Notes under the pieces: model-generated
Seen by the model: the letters and a program-made list of their open reading frames with translations, nothing else
What the model was told of the DNA's origin: nothing
Databases searched by the model: none
Translations under genes and position numbers: made by a program
Assembly: GCA_018064855.1 (NCBI GenBank)
Contig: JAGHUM010000037.1
Coordinates: 1 to 32,966 of the forward strand
Length of the DNA stretch: 32,966 bases
Direction of reading: 5' to 3'
Source of the DNA: Candidatus Physcocola equi
GTDB lineage: Bacteria; Bacteroidota; Bacteroidia; Bacteroidales; Paludibacteraceae
Part shown: positions 1-7,766 of the stretch, in pieces
Layout: each line of letters starts with the position of its first letter
Numbering within the stretch: position 1 is the stretch's first letter

Positions 1-165
1 TCCTCTTCCCTTGAAAAAAAATACCCTGATGGTGCATACAGTCTTGGCTGTGAAGGCCACGACATCGGGCTTGAAAACAATGTCATGCTTGCAAGTTATG
101 ACTTAAAGGGTGATTACCGTGCTTATGGGCAAAGTGTTAGAGCGGTGGTAAGACCAATTGTCTGA
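1..165 (+). CDS. C-terminal fragment of a FISUMP-like secreted protein (5' end outside window)
   Basis: Frame 1 is open from the first base to a TGA at 163-165 and encodes the last 54 residues of a protein. The ending GQSVRAVVRPIV resembles the end of Fibrobacter succinogenes major paralogous (FISUMP-type) domains, which often finish with a G-x-S-V-R-P-V motif; the lipoprotein at 26939-28699 in this window ends in a related way (FRAVVVK). The fragment also has the hydrophilic, Tyr/Gly-rich character of that domain. The function is unknown; such domains occur in exported Bacteroidota proteins. The family call is an inference from about ten residues and could be wrong, but the reading frame itself is credible because it runs without a stop from the window edge. 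Confidence 0.45.
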   Translation, partial: SSSLEKKYPDGAYSLGCEGHDIGLENNVMLASYDLKGDYRAYGQSVRAVVRPIV

Positions 166-270
166 AGGCTGATTTTATTGAAATATAGCGTTTTTAGGCT
201 ATATATTGCAGATATAATAAAAATAGATGTTTACCAACCAACAATTATATAGGGACCCTACCCCACCAGT

Positions 271-311
271 AAAAAAGATAGTGGTTTAATGACATGTCAT
301 TAAACCACTAT
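271..311 (-). terminator. Perfect 34-bp palindrome with T tract on the minus strand
   Basis: Positions 278-311 are a perfect inverted repeat (17-bp arms, centre GACATGTC between 294 and 295). On the minus strand it is followed by CTTTTTT (complement of 271-277), the usual layout of a rho-independent terminator for the leftward gene ending at 347. On the plus strand no T tract follows, so it would not serve the plus-strand gene fragment as well. The absence of a loop is unusual for a terminator. Confidence 0.7.
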
Positions 312-346
312 TCCTATTGCTCCTAAAAATCCTATTGAATCATCTT

Positions 347-976
347 TTAATGAATTATCGTCCTTCGTCCAAACGGTATGGTTATAATCTCGTATGAAAG
401 TGCCTGATTGTTGAACTCAATTTCACGATTATAAAAGTATTCATCTGATAATAAATATGAAATATCTTTATAGACCGCTATTTGGCAATTAAGTTTGTAA
501 GAATAAGGAAGTTCTGTTATCTTGAATTTTATCTTTTTGTCAAACTTGGTATATTTACGTAAGTTAACCTCCTTACAACATGGGAAGTCAGCTCCATATG
601 GGTTAAGATATATGGTAATTGTGTCGCTAGGACTCACTTTTGCAAAATGATATTGGTACTGTCCATAGTTTACATATGAGTTAGGTCCTAGTATTATGTG
701 GTCTGATTTCGTGCTTACAGTCAAGTAGGGAACTAACGGCAGGAATGTAATCGTACAGGTGTTCTTCTTCTTATTGAAATGATAGAAAACGGGACTATCT
801 ATCCTTTTCTTACCTTGGAAGTAACTATCAAACACATAAAGCGTATCTTTTGTCTCATTGACTAAAGATGCGTAAAAGGTGGTATGGTCCAGCTCACCTT
901 TCTTAACAATGCTTAATTGCGCATTAATGTTTTTACAATAAAACAACATTAGTAAAATTGGGAGTAATCTACACAT
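347..976 (-). CDS. Small exported protein of unknown function
   Basis: This 209-residue protein starts with a clear signal peptide (a short charged stretch, then the hydrophobic LLPILLMLFYC, and a likely cut after NINAQ). The mature part is rich in Tyr, Lys, Thr and beta-branched residues, which suggests a beta-sandwich fold, with a CC pair near the middle (DFPCCKE). No lipobox, transmembrane segment or sorting domain is visible, so a periplasmic or secreted location is likely. I do not recognise the family. It lies 45 bases downstream of the BspA-like gene on the same strand without an evident promoter or terminator between them, so the two are probably co-transcribed and end at the palindrome at 278-311. 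Base composition is AT-rich like its neighbour. Confidence 0.7.
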   Translation of the reverse strand: MCRLLPILLMLFYCKNINAQLSIVKKGELDHTTFYASLVNETKDTLYVFDSYFQGKKRIDSPVFYHFNKKKNTCTITFLPLVPYLTVSTKSDHIILGPNSYVNYGQYQYHFAKVSPSDTITIYLNPYGADFPCCKEVNLRKYTKFDKKIKFKITELPYSYKLNCQIAVYKDISYLLSDEYFYNREIEFNNQALSYEIITIPFGRRTIIH

Positions 977-1021
977 CTGAATTTATTGATTTTTTATCTT
1001 GCCTTTTCTGTTTTCAAATAG

Positions 1022-4000
1022 TCACTTCATCTTTATATTTGACCAAACAGGACTTTTCCTATAAAGAGCCTTCGCCTTTTTATTCTTTACAGAATAACTT
1101 CCATCGAATTTTTGCGAACAAATATATGGTGGCTTTTCACCTTCCATTATCAGGTGGAGTTGACGCCCTGAAAAAACACTATCTCCTATAAAAAACACCG
1201 AAGAAGGTATTGTCAGTTCCTTAATATGGTGATTATCATAAAAAGCGTGGCTGGCAATAGTTGTTACGCTTGGTGGAATTTGAAAGTTTGCGTCTGCCTT
1301 GTTGGCAGGATAGCAGATAAGCTCTTTGCCGTCTTTACTGTATAAAACTCCGTCAATTGAACGAAAATGATTATTGTCAGAAGATACTGTTATTGATTTA
1401 AGGGCAGAACAACCAATAAAATTTAAACACTCAATATAATTATCTATGTCACTATTATTATGAATTGAAACCATTTTTTTTACCGAAGCAGGAATAATAA
1501 CACACTTCAAATATGTGTTTTCTTTAAATGCATATGGTTGAATAACTGTTACTGAAGGGGGAATGAAATAGACTGTGTCCTTTTTGTTTTCTGGGTATGA
1601 AACTAGTTGGGTGGTATCCTTCGTAAACAGCACACCGTCTATTACTGCGTACCTTGGGTATATTATACTCAATGAGGCTGAATCTAGATTCGGGCAACCC
1701 AATGGATTGAGTTTCTCGTACTGGTTTGCTGATATTCGATACCTTCGCAAATTTTTGCAGTTGCTTACGCAACCACCGTAACCTTGAATGCTGTCGTGGA
1801 ATATTATCTCCCTCAAATTATTTGCGTTACAGATTGCAAAAGGCATTATTCTCCTAACACTCGATGGTAGAGCGAATATGGTATCTTTCTTAACAGGAGG
1901 ATAGTAGATCAACGTTTTCATGTCTGCAGAGTAGAGAACGCTATCTACCAGTTTGAAATAAGGATTGTTTTTTATTTGTATCATCAAACTGTCACATCCA
2001 CTTACAATAAACTCATCCAAAGAATCGGGTAATGTTATCATTTTGAGGCTTGGACAATTTTTAAATTTTAACCATCCATCTATTTTTGTCTTGTCTAAGT
2101 TTTCGATCGCTTGCAATTTTGGGCAATCAGAAATAAAGAACTTAAAGGAAGTAGCTTCGGTTGGCAATACGATCTTCTCTAAATGCTTATTATTCTCAAA
2201 TGCTTTAGTATCTATGTTAGCAACGCTATCTGGAACTACAAAGGTTTTCCCCGATTTATTAGATGGATAACACAAAAGTGTGTTTTCATACTTTTCGTAG
2301 AGTACACCATCTATTGTATAATAGTAATCTGATTTTTTCACTTTTATAGACTTAAGATTCGGACAGAATGTTGGACTTTTTAAATCAACGTCTTTTTCAA
2401 ATACCAGATGTTCCAAATTTTCCAGGTTATTTATAGAATACTCAGAATATACATCACATTTGAAGTTCAAGATTTTTAGGTTGTTACACCCGTTAAAGAC
2501 ATTTCGTCCCAATTCAAGTTCCGTATCCTCATCAGTATAGGTCGGCATCTTTATTTTAGACAAGTTTACACATGATCTGAATGCATTATCTTCAATATAT
2601 TCACAAGCGTTTAGATTAATTCTTTTCAAGCCATAAACGCAAGCAAATGCTTCTTGTTTTATGGTGTTCACCGATTTAGGCAACGTAAACGCAGTTAACT
2701 TCTTATTGGCAGGAAACTTTACCAGACTTGTTTTGTCTTTATTGTACAATATTCCATCAATGGATGTAAAGAATGGATTGGTCTGTGGGGTGTATATTGC
2801 GCATAATCTTGGACAATCAATCTCCGAAACGGAATTTACAGAATCTGATAGATACAACTGTTCAAGACTGTACGACATTAAGGAAGATATTTTATTGATA
2901 GAGGACGGTAGGCGGAGGATTCTCACATTGCTGTCTGAATGTTTTGCTATGTTTATTTCAGAAACAGGATATATGGTATCGTTGTAACTGATTTCCGTAT
3001 GTATGAACGGATTTACGACACTATCGGAAATCGCAGTTACGCTGAAGTGTTTTTCCCCATAATAATTTGAAACATTATAATAGATCCCGTTTATACAGAT
3101 TGCATTCTTTTCTCGGTTCTCGAAGTCAAAGTTTTTGGGAAGAGCCACATTTTTGAAACATGTGATAGAGTCAAATATATATATATCACAATCTCTGCTG
3201 GATAATCCAAAACATTCTAGTTCTGAGATTGCGCAGTGCGGTTTCACGCGTGTAGCATAACCTTCAATATAGTAAAGTTTATATAGATGCTCGTCGTCTC
3301 CTTTGTTTTGGTAGAAATTATTATAAAAGCCATTGGTCACATGCATTGTCTCATAGACCAAACTATCAAGATGAAGACTATGATACCAAGTATTAGTAAG
3401 GACAAAATTTACTTTTGTTGGAGTACATATTAATTTGATTATATCAATATCCAGAGTATCCATGTCGGGATAGTAAGAGTCTGCCACACCATAATCTATT
3501 GGTCTGGAACTGCTATATCCCATTTCGTAGTCATATATTTCGCATAACGGCTCTATGGGATAAGTTTCCAACCAAAGACCTTTAATGAATTTGCGAGGGA
3601 ATGTCCACCCTGTTCTTTTTTCAAGAGATCCGGAGCTTGAATATAAGTTTTCCATCCAATCAAGTGTGTCCAAAATTTCAGAAGGAATAGAGTCTTGGCG
3701 GTGGTAATTCTCAATACTGTCGCCTATAAAAGAAACTGCTCCGATTTGGAAACTGTCGAGATGACCACCTTGAAGTGTAAAGATTTCTTTTTCAACACTA
3801 GTCCATTCGGTGGATATGGAGTCACAAGCGATTGTATACTTGTTCTCTCTATCTGGGACGAATTTGCCCCTGCAAAAACTGCTTCTTCCTCCTTGAAAAT
3901 TGCACAAATAAACCGAATTGCCTTTGACAACCAGATTTAGGCTATTATTCTTTTCGTTTCTATAAAGTCCTTCTGGCCTATTTTGAAACGAATGTTCACC

Positions 4001-4066
4001 AGCATATACATTAAATGCACTAGCCAGTGAAAGCAATATAGTAAATACTAATGTTGGCACTTTCAT
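1022..4066 (-). CDS. BspA-like leucine-rich repeat (LRR_5) surface protein
   Basis: The chosen start gives a 1,014-residue protein beginning MKVPTLVFTILLSLASAF, a good signal peptide with a likely cut after VYA. A longer frame reaching back to 4180 would run through a terminator and promoter, so it is rejected. The first 350 or so residues are not repetitive and I do not recognise them. The rest is a Treponema/Bacteroides BspA-type LRR array (LPSSVRRI, IPPSVTTIASHAF) interrupted by five copies of a module of the form IDGVLYSKDGKELICYP followed by IPPSVTTI. BspA-like proteins bind host proteins or other cells. No T9SS C-terminal domain or lipobox is visible; the end (GEKPPY...VWSNIKMK) is the usual cap of such arrays. 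The gene is noticeably AT-rich compared with the housekeeping block to the right, which could reflect transfer. Confidence 0.88.
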   Translation of the reverse strand: MKVPTLVFTILLSLASAFNVYAGEHSFQNRPEGLYRNEKNNSLNLVVKGNSVYLCNFQGGRSSFCRGKFVPDRENKYTIACDSISTEWTSVEKEIFTLQGGHLDSFQIGAVSFIGDSIENYHRQDSIPSEILDTLDWMENLYSSSGSLEKRTGWTFPRKFIKGLWLETYPIEPLCEIYDYEMGYSSSRPIDYGVADSYYPDMDTLDIDIIKLICTPTKVNFVLTNTWYHSLHLDSLVYETMHVTNGFYNNFYQNKGDDEHLYKLYYIEGYATRVKPHCAISELECFGLSSRDCDIYIFDSITCFKNVALPKNFDFENREKNAICINGIYYNVSNYYGEKHFSVTAISDSVVNPFIHTEISYNDTIYPVSEINIAKHSDSNVRILRLPSSINKISSLMSYSLEQLYLSDSVNSVSEIDCPRLCAIYTPQTNPFFTSIDGILYNKDKTSLVKFPANKKLTAFTLPKSVNTIKQEAFACVYGLKRINLNACEYIEDNAFRSCVNLSKIKMPTYTDEDTELELGRNVFNGCNNLKILNFKCDVYSEYSINNLENLEHLVFEKDVDLKSPTFCPNLKSIKVKKSDYYYTIDGVLYEKYENTLLCYPSNKSGKTFVVPDSVANIDTKAFENNKHLEKIVLPTEATSFKFFISDCPKLQAIENLDKTKIDGWLKFKNCPSLKMITLPDSLDEFIVSGCDSLMIQIKNNPYFKLVDSVLYSADMKTLIYYPPVKKDTIFALPSSVRRIMPFAICNANNLREIIFHDSIQGYGGCVSNCKNLRRYRISANQYEKLNPLGCPNLDSASLSIIYPRYAVIDGVLFTKDTTQLVSYPENKKDTVYFIPPSVTVIQPYAFKENTYLKCVIIPASVKKMVSIHNNSDIDNYIECLNFIGCSALKSITVSSDNNHFRSIDGVLYSKDGKELICYPANKADANFQIPPSVTTIASHAFYDNHHIKELTIPSSVFFIGDSVFSGRQLHLIMEGEKPPYICSQKFDGSYSVKNKKAKALYRKSPVWSNIKMK

Positions 4067-4107
4067 AACCAATATTTTGTAAAAATCTATCTTATTATTT
4101 ACAACTC

Positions 4108-4135
4108 CAAAGATATCAATAAATGTACAAACAAA
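4108..4135 (-). promoter_or_regulatory. Candidate Bacteroidota promoter for the BspA-like gene
   Basis: On the minus strand TATCTTTG (4115-4108) matches the -7 consensus TAnnTTTG, with a TTTG (4135-4132) 16 bases upstream, a little closer than usual. Transcription would begin near 4100, about 35 bases before the ATG at 4066. This supports the short start rather than the longer open frame. Confidence 0.5.
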
Positions 4136-4159
4136 AAAGCAAGTCCTTTCGGACTGGCT
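4133..4159 (-). terminator. Rho-independent terminator for the 6298-4238 operon
   Basis: A hairpin with the stem AGTCC/GGACT (4142-4146 with 4151-4155), a GAAA tetraloop on the minus strand and an outer AGC/GCT pairing is followed by six T residues on the minus strand (complement of 4133-4138). A second, weaker hairpin (GCTGAC/GTCAGC, 4202-4223) lies between it and the stop codon at 4238. Confidence 0.65.
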
Positions 4160-4237
4160 TGAAATCTCACAAGGTTCCAATAAGAATCCTTATATATAAA
4201 TGCTGACACATTTTGGCGTCAGCCGATATTCAACCTT

Positions 4238-4849
4238 TTACCAGTAGTATTTTAATCCCGCTGAAAACAAGTAGTTTCCAAAACCAAGTTCGGCGAAGCA
4301 TCTAAATCGGTCTCCAAGTTCAAAGCAGATTGGAGAAATCTGCATTTCAAACTGGACATTGGCATCGTCAAACGATGCAAGTGTATTTTCATCTATGCTG
4401 TTCATGTCGCGCGTATTGAATGCTGCGCCAATGGCAAATTTACTATACATTGCCACCTGTTCGTGGCTAAACCAGTATAACTGAACCATTGGCAGAAATC
4501 CCCAATTGTTTGACTTAAAATCTCCAATATATTTGTGTTCGTATTGAACATCGTGGCGGTAACCCATATAACTTGCCATCAAACCCATACGAATTTTTGG
4601 TGTCAGCCCATACGAATACTCTACGTTAATCGCACCCGTCTTTCGTTTCATTGAACTGCTTAGTGCGGATTCGCAATCCTGTATGTGAATATGGTGGTCA
4701 ATGCCATCGGTGAAATCAAGAACTGATAAAAAACCATAGATGACAGATATTTCATTCTTTCCCAACTCATATTGAGGATTTTGATTGCCCGTATTTCCAA
4801 AAACGAACTGGGATATCGACAAAAAGATTAGTAAAGCAATTTTTTTCAT
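4238..4849 (-). CDS. Small outer-membrane beta-barrel protein
   Basis: The 203-residue protein has a signal peptide (MKKIALLIFLSISQFVFG) and then alternating amphipathic strands such as INVEYSYGLTPKIRMGLMAS and FAELGFGNYLFSAGLKYYW. The C-terminal Trp closes the last strand, as in many outer-membrane barrels. The length suits an eight-stranded barrel. It is the last gene of a three-gene unit: it begins 18 bases after the stop of the T9SS-type cargo gene, and a terminator follows at 4133-4159. The exact family is not recognised; it resembles the generic outer-membrane beta-barrel group of Bacteroidota. A role in anchoring or exporting the adjacent cargo is an inference from context only. Confidence 0.75.
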   Translation of the reverse strand: MKKIALLIFLSISQFVFGNTGNQNPQYELGKNEISVIYGFLSVLDFTDGIDHHIHIQDCESALSSSMKRKTGAINVEYSYGLTPKIRMGLMASYMGYRHDVQYEHKYIGDFKSNNWGFLPMVQLYWFSHEQVAMYSKFAIGAAFNTRDMNSIDENTLASFDDANVQFEMQISPICFELGDRFRCFAELGFGNYLFSAGLKYYW

Positions 4850-4867
4850 ATTATAGAGAAAATCATA

Positions 4868-5608
4868 CTACTTTAAAAATTTCTTTGTGCTGATTAAGCC
4901 GCCCATTTCAACAATAACCAAATAAACACCATTTGGCATCGCACCGAAAAGAAGAACATTCTTTCCCTTCGCGCAGGAATATTTTTCTTTTGCCATCAGT
5001 CTTCCGTTCTCCGCTGAGACAAATTTTACAGTCACAACTCCATCATAAGCAGCATTTAGAATAATCTGATTATCCTCAGTCACCAGAAATTTCAGATTAT
5101 CGTTAAACGCAACGTATTCTTGCTCTTGTGGAAGAGCAATTGAAATAGAATCGATATTCATGTCTGGAATTTCTTCCAAGGCATTCTTTTGGTAAGAAGA
5201 GTAAGCATCATTGGAAAACCCTGCATCCTCTATACTTTTAGACACCTTAATATCTGACACATTCGGGAAAAGGATTGAGCCGCCTGCAAATGAAATGACA
5301 TTTGTTCCTTTTTTCAAGTAGATTGAATTTGAAATTGAAGACTGCCAATCTCCATTTGAAAACGTCAAGTATTTGCCGGTATTCACTTTGTTGACAACGA
5401 TCTGGTATTCTTCAAAGGATCCGTCAACCAATTGGACAGGAATTGTCCATGCGCCCAGATAATAATCCCCAGGTTCTTCCACAGTCACATTAAAACTAGT
5501 TAAGCAAACACCATTTTCAAATTCATGTACCGGTTTGCAATTTCCCGCATTTGCTGCAATATTGAACAGCACAGCAGAGAAAAATGCAAGAAAAAATTTA
5601 CGAACCAT
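4868..5608 (-). CDS. Secreted protein with CBM-like beta-sandwich and T9SS-type C-terminal domain
   Basis: This 246-residue protein starts with a signal peptide (MVRKFFLAFFSAVLFNIAANA). Residues of about 30-125 have the pattern of a carbohydrate-binding-module-like beta-sandwich (GDYYLGAW, WQSSISNSIYLKKGTNVISF, FPNVSDIKVS), similar to CBM6/35 folds, but the sugar-binding residues cannot be assigned. A short linker leads to a C-terminal domain of about 75 residues that ends GVYLVIVEMG..STKKFLK, as expected for T9SS type A sorting domains (GxYxVxV...KKFxK). It would therefore be exported through the T9SS and probably anchored on the surface or released. It sits between two barrel genes with gaps of 21 and 18 bases. 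It is short for a T9SS cargo and carries no recognisable catalytic domain. Confidence 0.7.
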   Translation of the reverse strand: MVRKFFLAFFSAVLFNIAANAGNCKPVHEFENGVCLTSFNVTVEEPGDYYLGAWTIPVQLVDGSFEEYQIVVNKVNTGKYLTFSNGDWQSSISNSIYLKKGTNVISFAGGSILFPNVSDIKVSKSIEDAGFSNDAYSSYQKNALEEIPDMNIDSISIALPQEQEYVAFNDNLKFLVTEDNQIILNAAYDGVVTVKFVSAENGRLMAKEKYSCAKGKNVLLFGAMPNGVYLVIVEMGGLISTKKFLK

Positions 5609-5629
5609 AAGCGTATGTTTGTTTAGTTA

Positions 5630-6298
5630 TTATTTATTGAAAACAAATCCAAATGAAACCTGAAATGAGCGATTCTTTGCCCCTTCCAACTTCCAACTGT
5701 CACCATCATACATATCCATGAACCCAAAGAATCCGTTTAATTCAATATACATATCTCCTGCAGGGAGCCAATTAGGGAACACAAAATTTGCACCCACATT
5801 ATAACCAGCATCAAATCGAGAAAAATCAGAATAACCGTATTGTGACAAATCACTATACGGGTTTTTCCCGTCTTTCTCGATTAAAATATCACTTCTTAAT
5901 GAATAACCTTTATCACTGATTTTTCCCCATAGACCATAATCAGCGTATAATCCAACTTTAGGATTGATTTGCATATGATTGAAGATGGGAATTTTATAAC
6001 CAACAAACACAGGCACATGAACCAAATAGGTGTTAACTCCCATTTTAATAATGTCTCCGTGCTCATCGTGAGTATTCAAATTCGCACCTTTCTGTGTGAA
6101 ATCCAAGTTAACTTGTCCAAAAAGAGGACTTGATTCGTTTTGAAGATGCCAAGCCACACCGGCAACGAAACCCGAACGAAAATCTGTTTGTTCGCAATTC
6201 CATTTGGTAAACGTAGCACCCGCATGCACAGCAATTTGTCCCACGACTTGAAACAACGGCAAAACGGCAATTATGAGAGAAAAAAGTATCTTTATCAT
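5630..6298 (-). CDS. Outer-membrane beta-barrel protein (PorT-like family)
   Basis: From the preferred ATG at 6298 the protein has 222 residues. It begins MIKILFSLIIAVLPLFQVVGQ, a typical signal peptide ending in Q; an in-frame ATG at 6313 would add five residues and cannot be excluded. The mature part opens AVHAGATFTKWN and continues with regularly spaced barrel strands (FVAGVAWHL, VPVFVGYKIPI, NPKVGLYADYG, SFQVSFGFVFNK), the pattern of the PF13568-type outer-membrane barrel (OMP_b-brl_2). The last strand ends in F-x-F-N-K rather than Phe/Trp. It is the first gene of a three-gene operon with the cargo gene and a second barrel, and a candidate promoter lies about 40 bases upstream. Confidence 0.75.
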   Translation of the reverse strand: MIKILFSLIIAVLPLFQVVGQIAVHAGATFTKWNCEQTDFRSGFVAGVAWHLQNESSPLFGQVNLDFTQKGANLNTHDEHGDIIKMGVNTYLVHVPVFVGYKIPIFNHMQINPKVGLYADYGLWGKISDKGYSLRSDILIEKDGKNPYSDLSQYGYSDFSRFDAGYNVGANFVFPNWLPAGDMYIELNGFFGFMDMYDGDSWKLEGAKNRSFQVSFGFVFNK

Positions 6299-6335
6299 TT
6301 TCCAAGAAATCACTATACACCATGTTAAGAATGCA

Positions 6336-6366
6336 CAAATCTAAAAAAAAAATTGACACCAACAAT
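6336..6366 (-). promoter_or_regulatory. Candidate promoter of the 6298-4238 operon
   Basis: On the minus strand TAGATTTG (6343-6336) fits the -7 consensus TAnnTTTG, and ATTG (6366-6363) lies 19 bases upstream as a partial -33 element. Transcription would start near 6329, about 30 bases ahead of the ATG at 6298. Confidence 0.5.
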
Positions 6367-6435
6367 TTCCAAGCACAAAAAATATCCACAATAACTATTA
6401 AAAACAAATAAGTTTATCAAGGGATATACACAACA

Positions 6436-6463
6436 AAGGGCAGTCACCTCTGCGACTGCCCTT
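6436..6463 (-). terminator. Rho-independent terminator after the giant adhesin operon
   Basis: AAGGGCAGTC (6436-6445) pairs perfectly with GACTGCCCTT (6454-6463) around an eight-base loop. On the minus strand the hairpin begins ten bases after the stop codon at 6474 and is followed by the T-rich TTGTTGTG. It separates the adhesin operon from the next one. Confidence 0.75.
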
Positions 6464-6473
6464 CGTTGATGCT

Positions 6474-7742
6474 CTATTCATCAAACAATTCGTTGAAACG
6501 GAATGGTTTTTTAGTATTTGTTTCGTCTTCAATCTTAAGTTCGTTCGGATCTTCTTTCTTGAAAGAAATTCTTGCGAACGGGTTCTTCACTCGGTTTCCG
6601 AAATCCGGCATGGCATAACCAAAACCCATATCAAAGAATTCCACAGCGTCCATGTGCAGTTTCAACTGAGAAACACAGTAGAAATGCTTAGTAAATCGGT
6701 ATTTGGTCACCAGTTTCCAGTATAAGAAATCTTCCATGCGATTGTTCAACTTGTTTCCCCATTCATCCTCATCGGGCACTTTGATAGGATTGTATGGATA
6801 TACACCGATGTGAACACCAGCAGAAAAGCGTTCAATGGTGAGATCGTTCGCCCAGAAGATACCACCACGGATTTTGTTTTTCAGTTTATTCTCCTTGATG
6901 AAGTTATAACGGTTGTCCAAAAGATGCTGATGTCCATCGTAGGCATCGTTGAAGAATCCCTCCAAACCTAAACCCATGCGATAGGCGTTGGTGAACGGAT
7001 AGAACAAACCAACATTTATAGACGCATTAGGATGATAAATCTCATCATTATCTCTACTCAACTGATTGATACCACCCTGAATTCCTGCTTCCAAGCCAAG
7101 CACATGGCGAACAGGACGAGCCTTATGCTTCATCGGCAAAGCATATACATTCGGAGTATATTTCAAACCCACATTGGCATAAGGGATAAACATAACAAGC
7201 GTGTGACGGTTGATAAAACCATCGTGAAGCCAAGTGAGATTTCCACCGAGTGTCAACTGCCACTGATTAAGAGGATTGCCATATTTACGTCCCAAATGAA
7301 AATCACCGGTCAGGCCCGCAGAATAAACACCAACATAAGGAAAAGTCCAAGCATGTCGATCACTTTTAGGAAAATCCACAAAAGCACCAATACCGTGAGC
7401 CAGACGCAGGTTTAAAGCAACCATTGGCGTATGAACAAACGGATAAAGGAAATAAGGGTAGGTATAGACAATGTGCGAAACAGAGTCGGTACCATTTAGA
7501 TGCATATAACCACCAGCGAAACCTACCGTTGGGAATTTATAAGTATAGTGCCAGTTCTTTTTGCCAAATTCAGGCAACTCGAGAGACCACTCAGTGCCAT
7601 ACATCGACTTAGCGTCAGAAGAGTTGATTTCCGTTCCATAAAGGAATTCCCCTTTGAAACGGAAAATCATATTATGCTGTGCATTGACTCCAAAAGAGGC
7701 AATTATAAAAGTAAAAAAAAGTATAAAACTAAACTTTTTCAT
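6474..7742 (-). CDS. Acyloxyacyl hydrolase/PagL-like outer-membrane barrel with altered catalytic motif
   Basis: From the ATG at 7742 this is a 422-residue protein with signal peptide MKKFSFILFFTFIIASFGVNAQ; an ATG at 7760 is possible but gives a poorer signal peptide. The layout agrees with my recollection of Bacteroidota acyloxyacyl hydrolase (PagL-type lipid A 3-O-deacylase, PF09411) proteins: an N-terminal barrel with WHYTYKFPTVGFAGGY, a central VGLKY strand, and a C-terminal half ending QLKLHMDAVEFFDMGFGYAM, which parallels the family's LKTH..AD..E.GIGY ending. The segment expected to hold the catalytic H-x-S-N-G motif reads LTWLHDG here, so the His/Ser pair seems to be replaced. It may therefore bind rather than cleave lipid A. 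It is the last gene of the giant adhesin operon, 24 bases after the preceding stop. Confidence 0.65.
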   Translation of the reverse strand: MKKFSFILFFTFIIASFGVNAQHNMIFRFKGEFLYGTEINSSDAKSMYGTEWSLELPEFGKKNWHYTYKFPTVGFAGGYMHLNGTDSVSHIVYTYPYFLYPFVHTPMVALNLRLAHGIGAFVDFPKSDRHAWTFPYVGVYSAGLTGDFHLGRKYGNPLNQWQLTLGGNLTWLHDGFINRHTLVMFIPYANVGLKYTPNVYALPMKHKARPVRHVLGLEAGIQGGINQLSRDNDEIYHPNASINVGLFYPFTNAYRMGLGLEGFFNDAYDGHQHLLDNRYNFIKENKLKNKIRGGIFWANDLTIERFSAGVHIGVYPYNPIKVPDEDEWGNKLNNRMEDFLYWKLVTKYRFTKHFYCVSQLKLHMDAVEFFDMGFGYAMPDFGNRVKNPFARISFKKEDPNELKIEDETNTKKPFRFNELFDE

Positions 7743-7766
7743 CTGAATGAAGAAAATCAATAAAAC

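Noticed and set aside
4067-4180. Upstream extension of the BspA-like gene to an ATG at 4180
   Set aside because: The extension would translate through a terminator and a promoter, and a good signal peptide starts at 4066.
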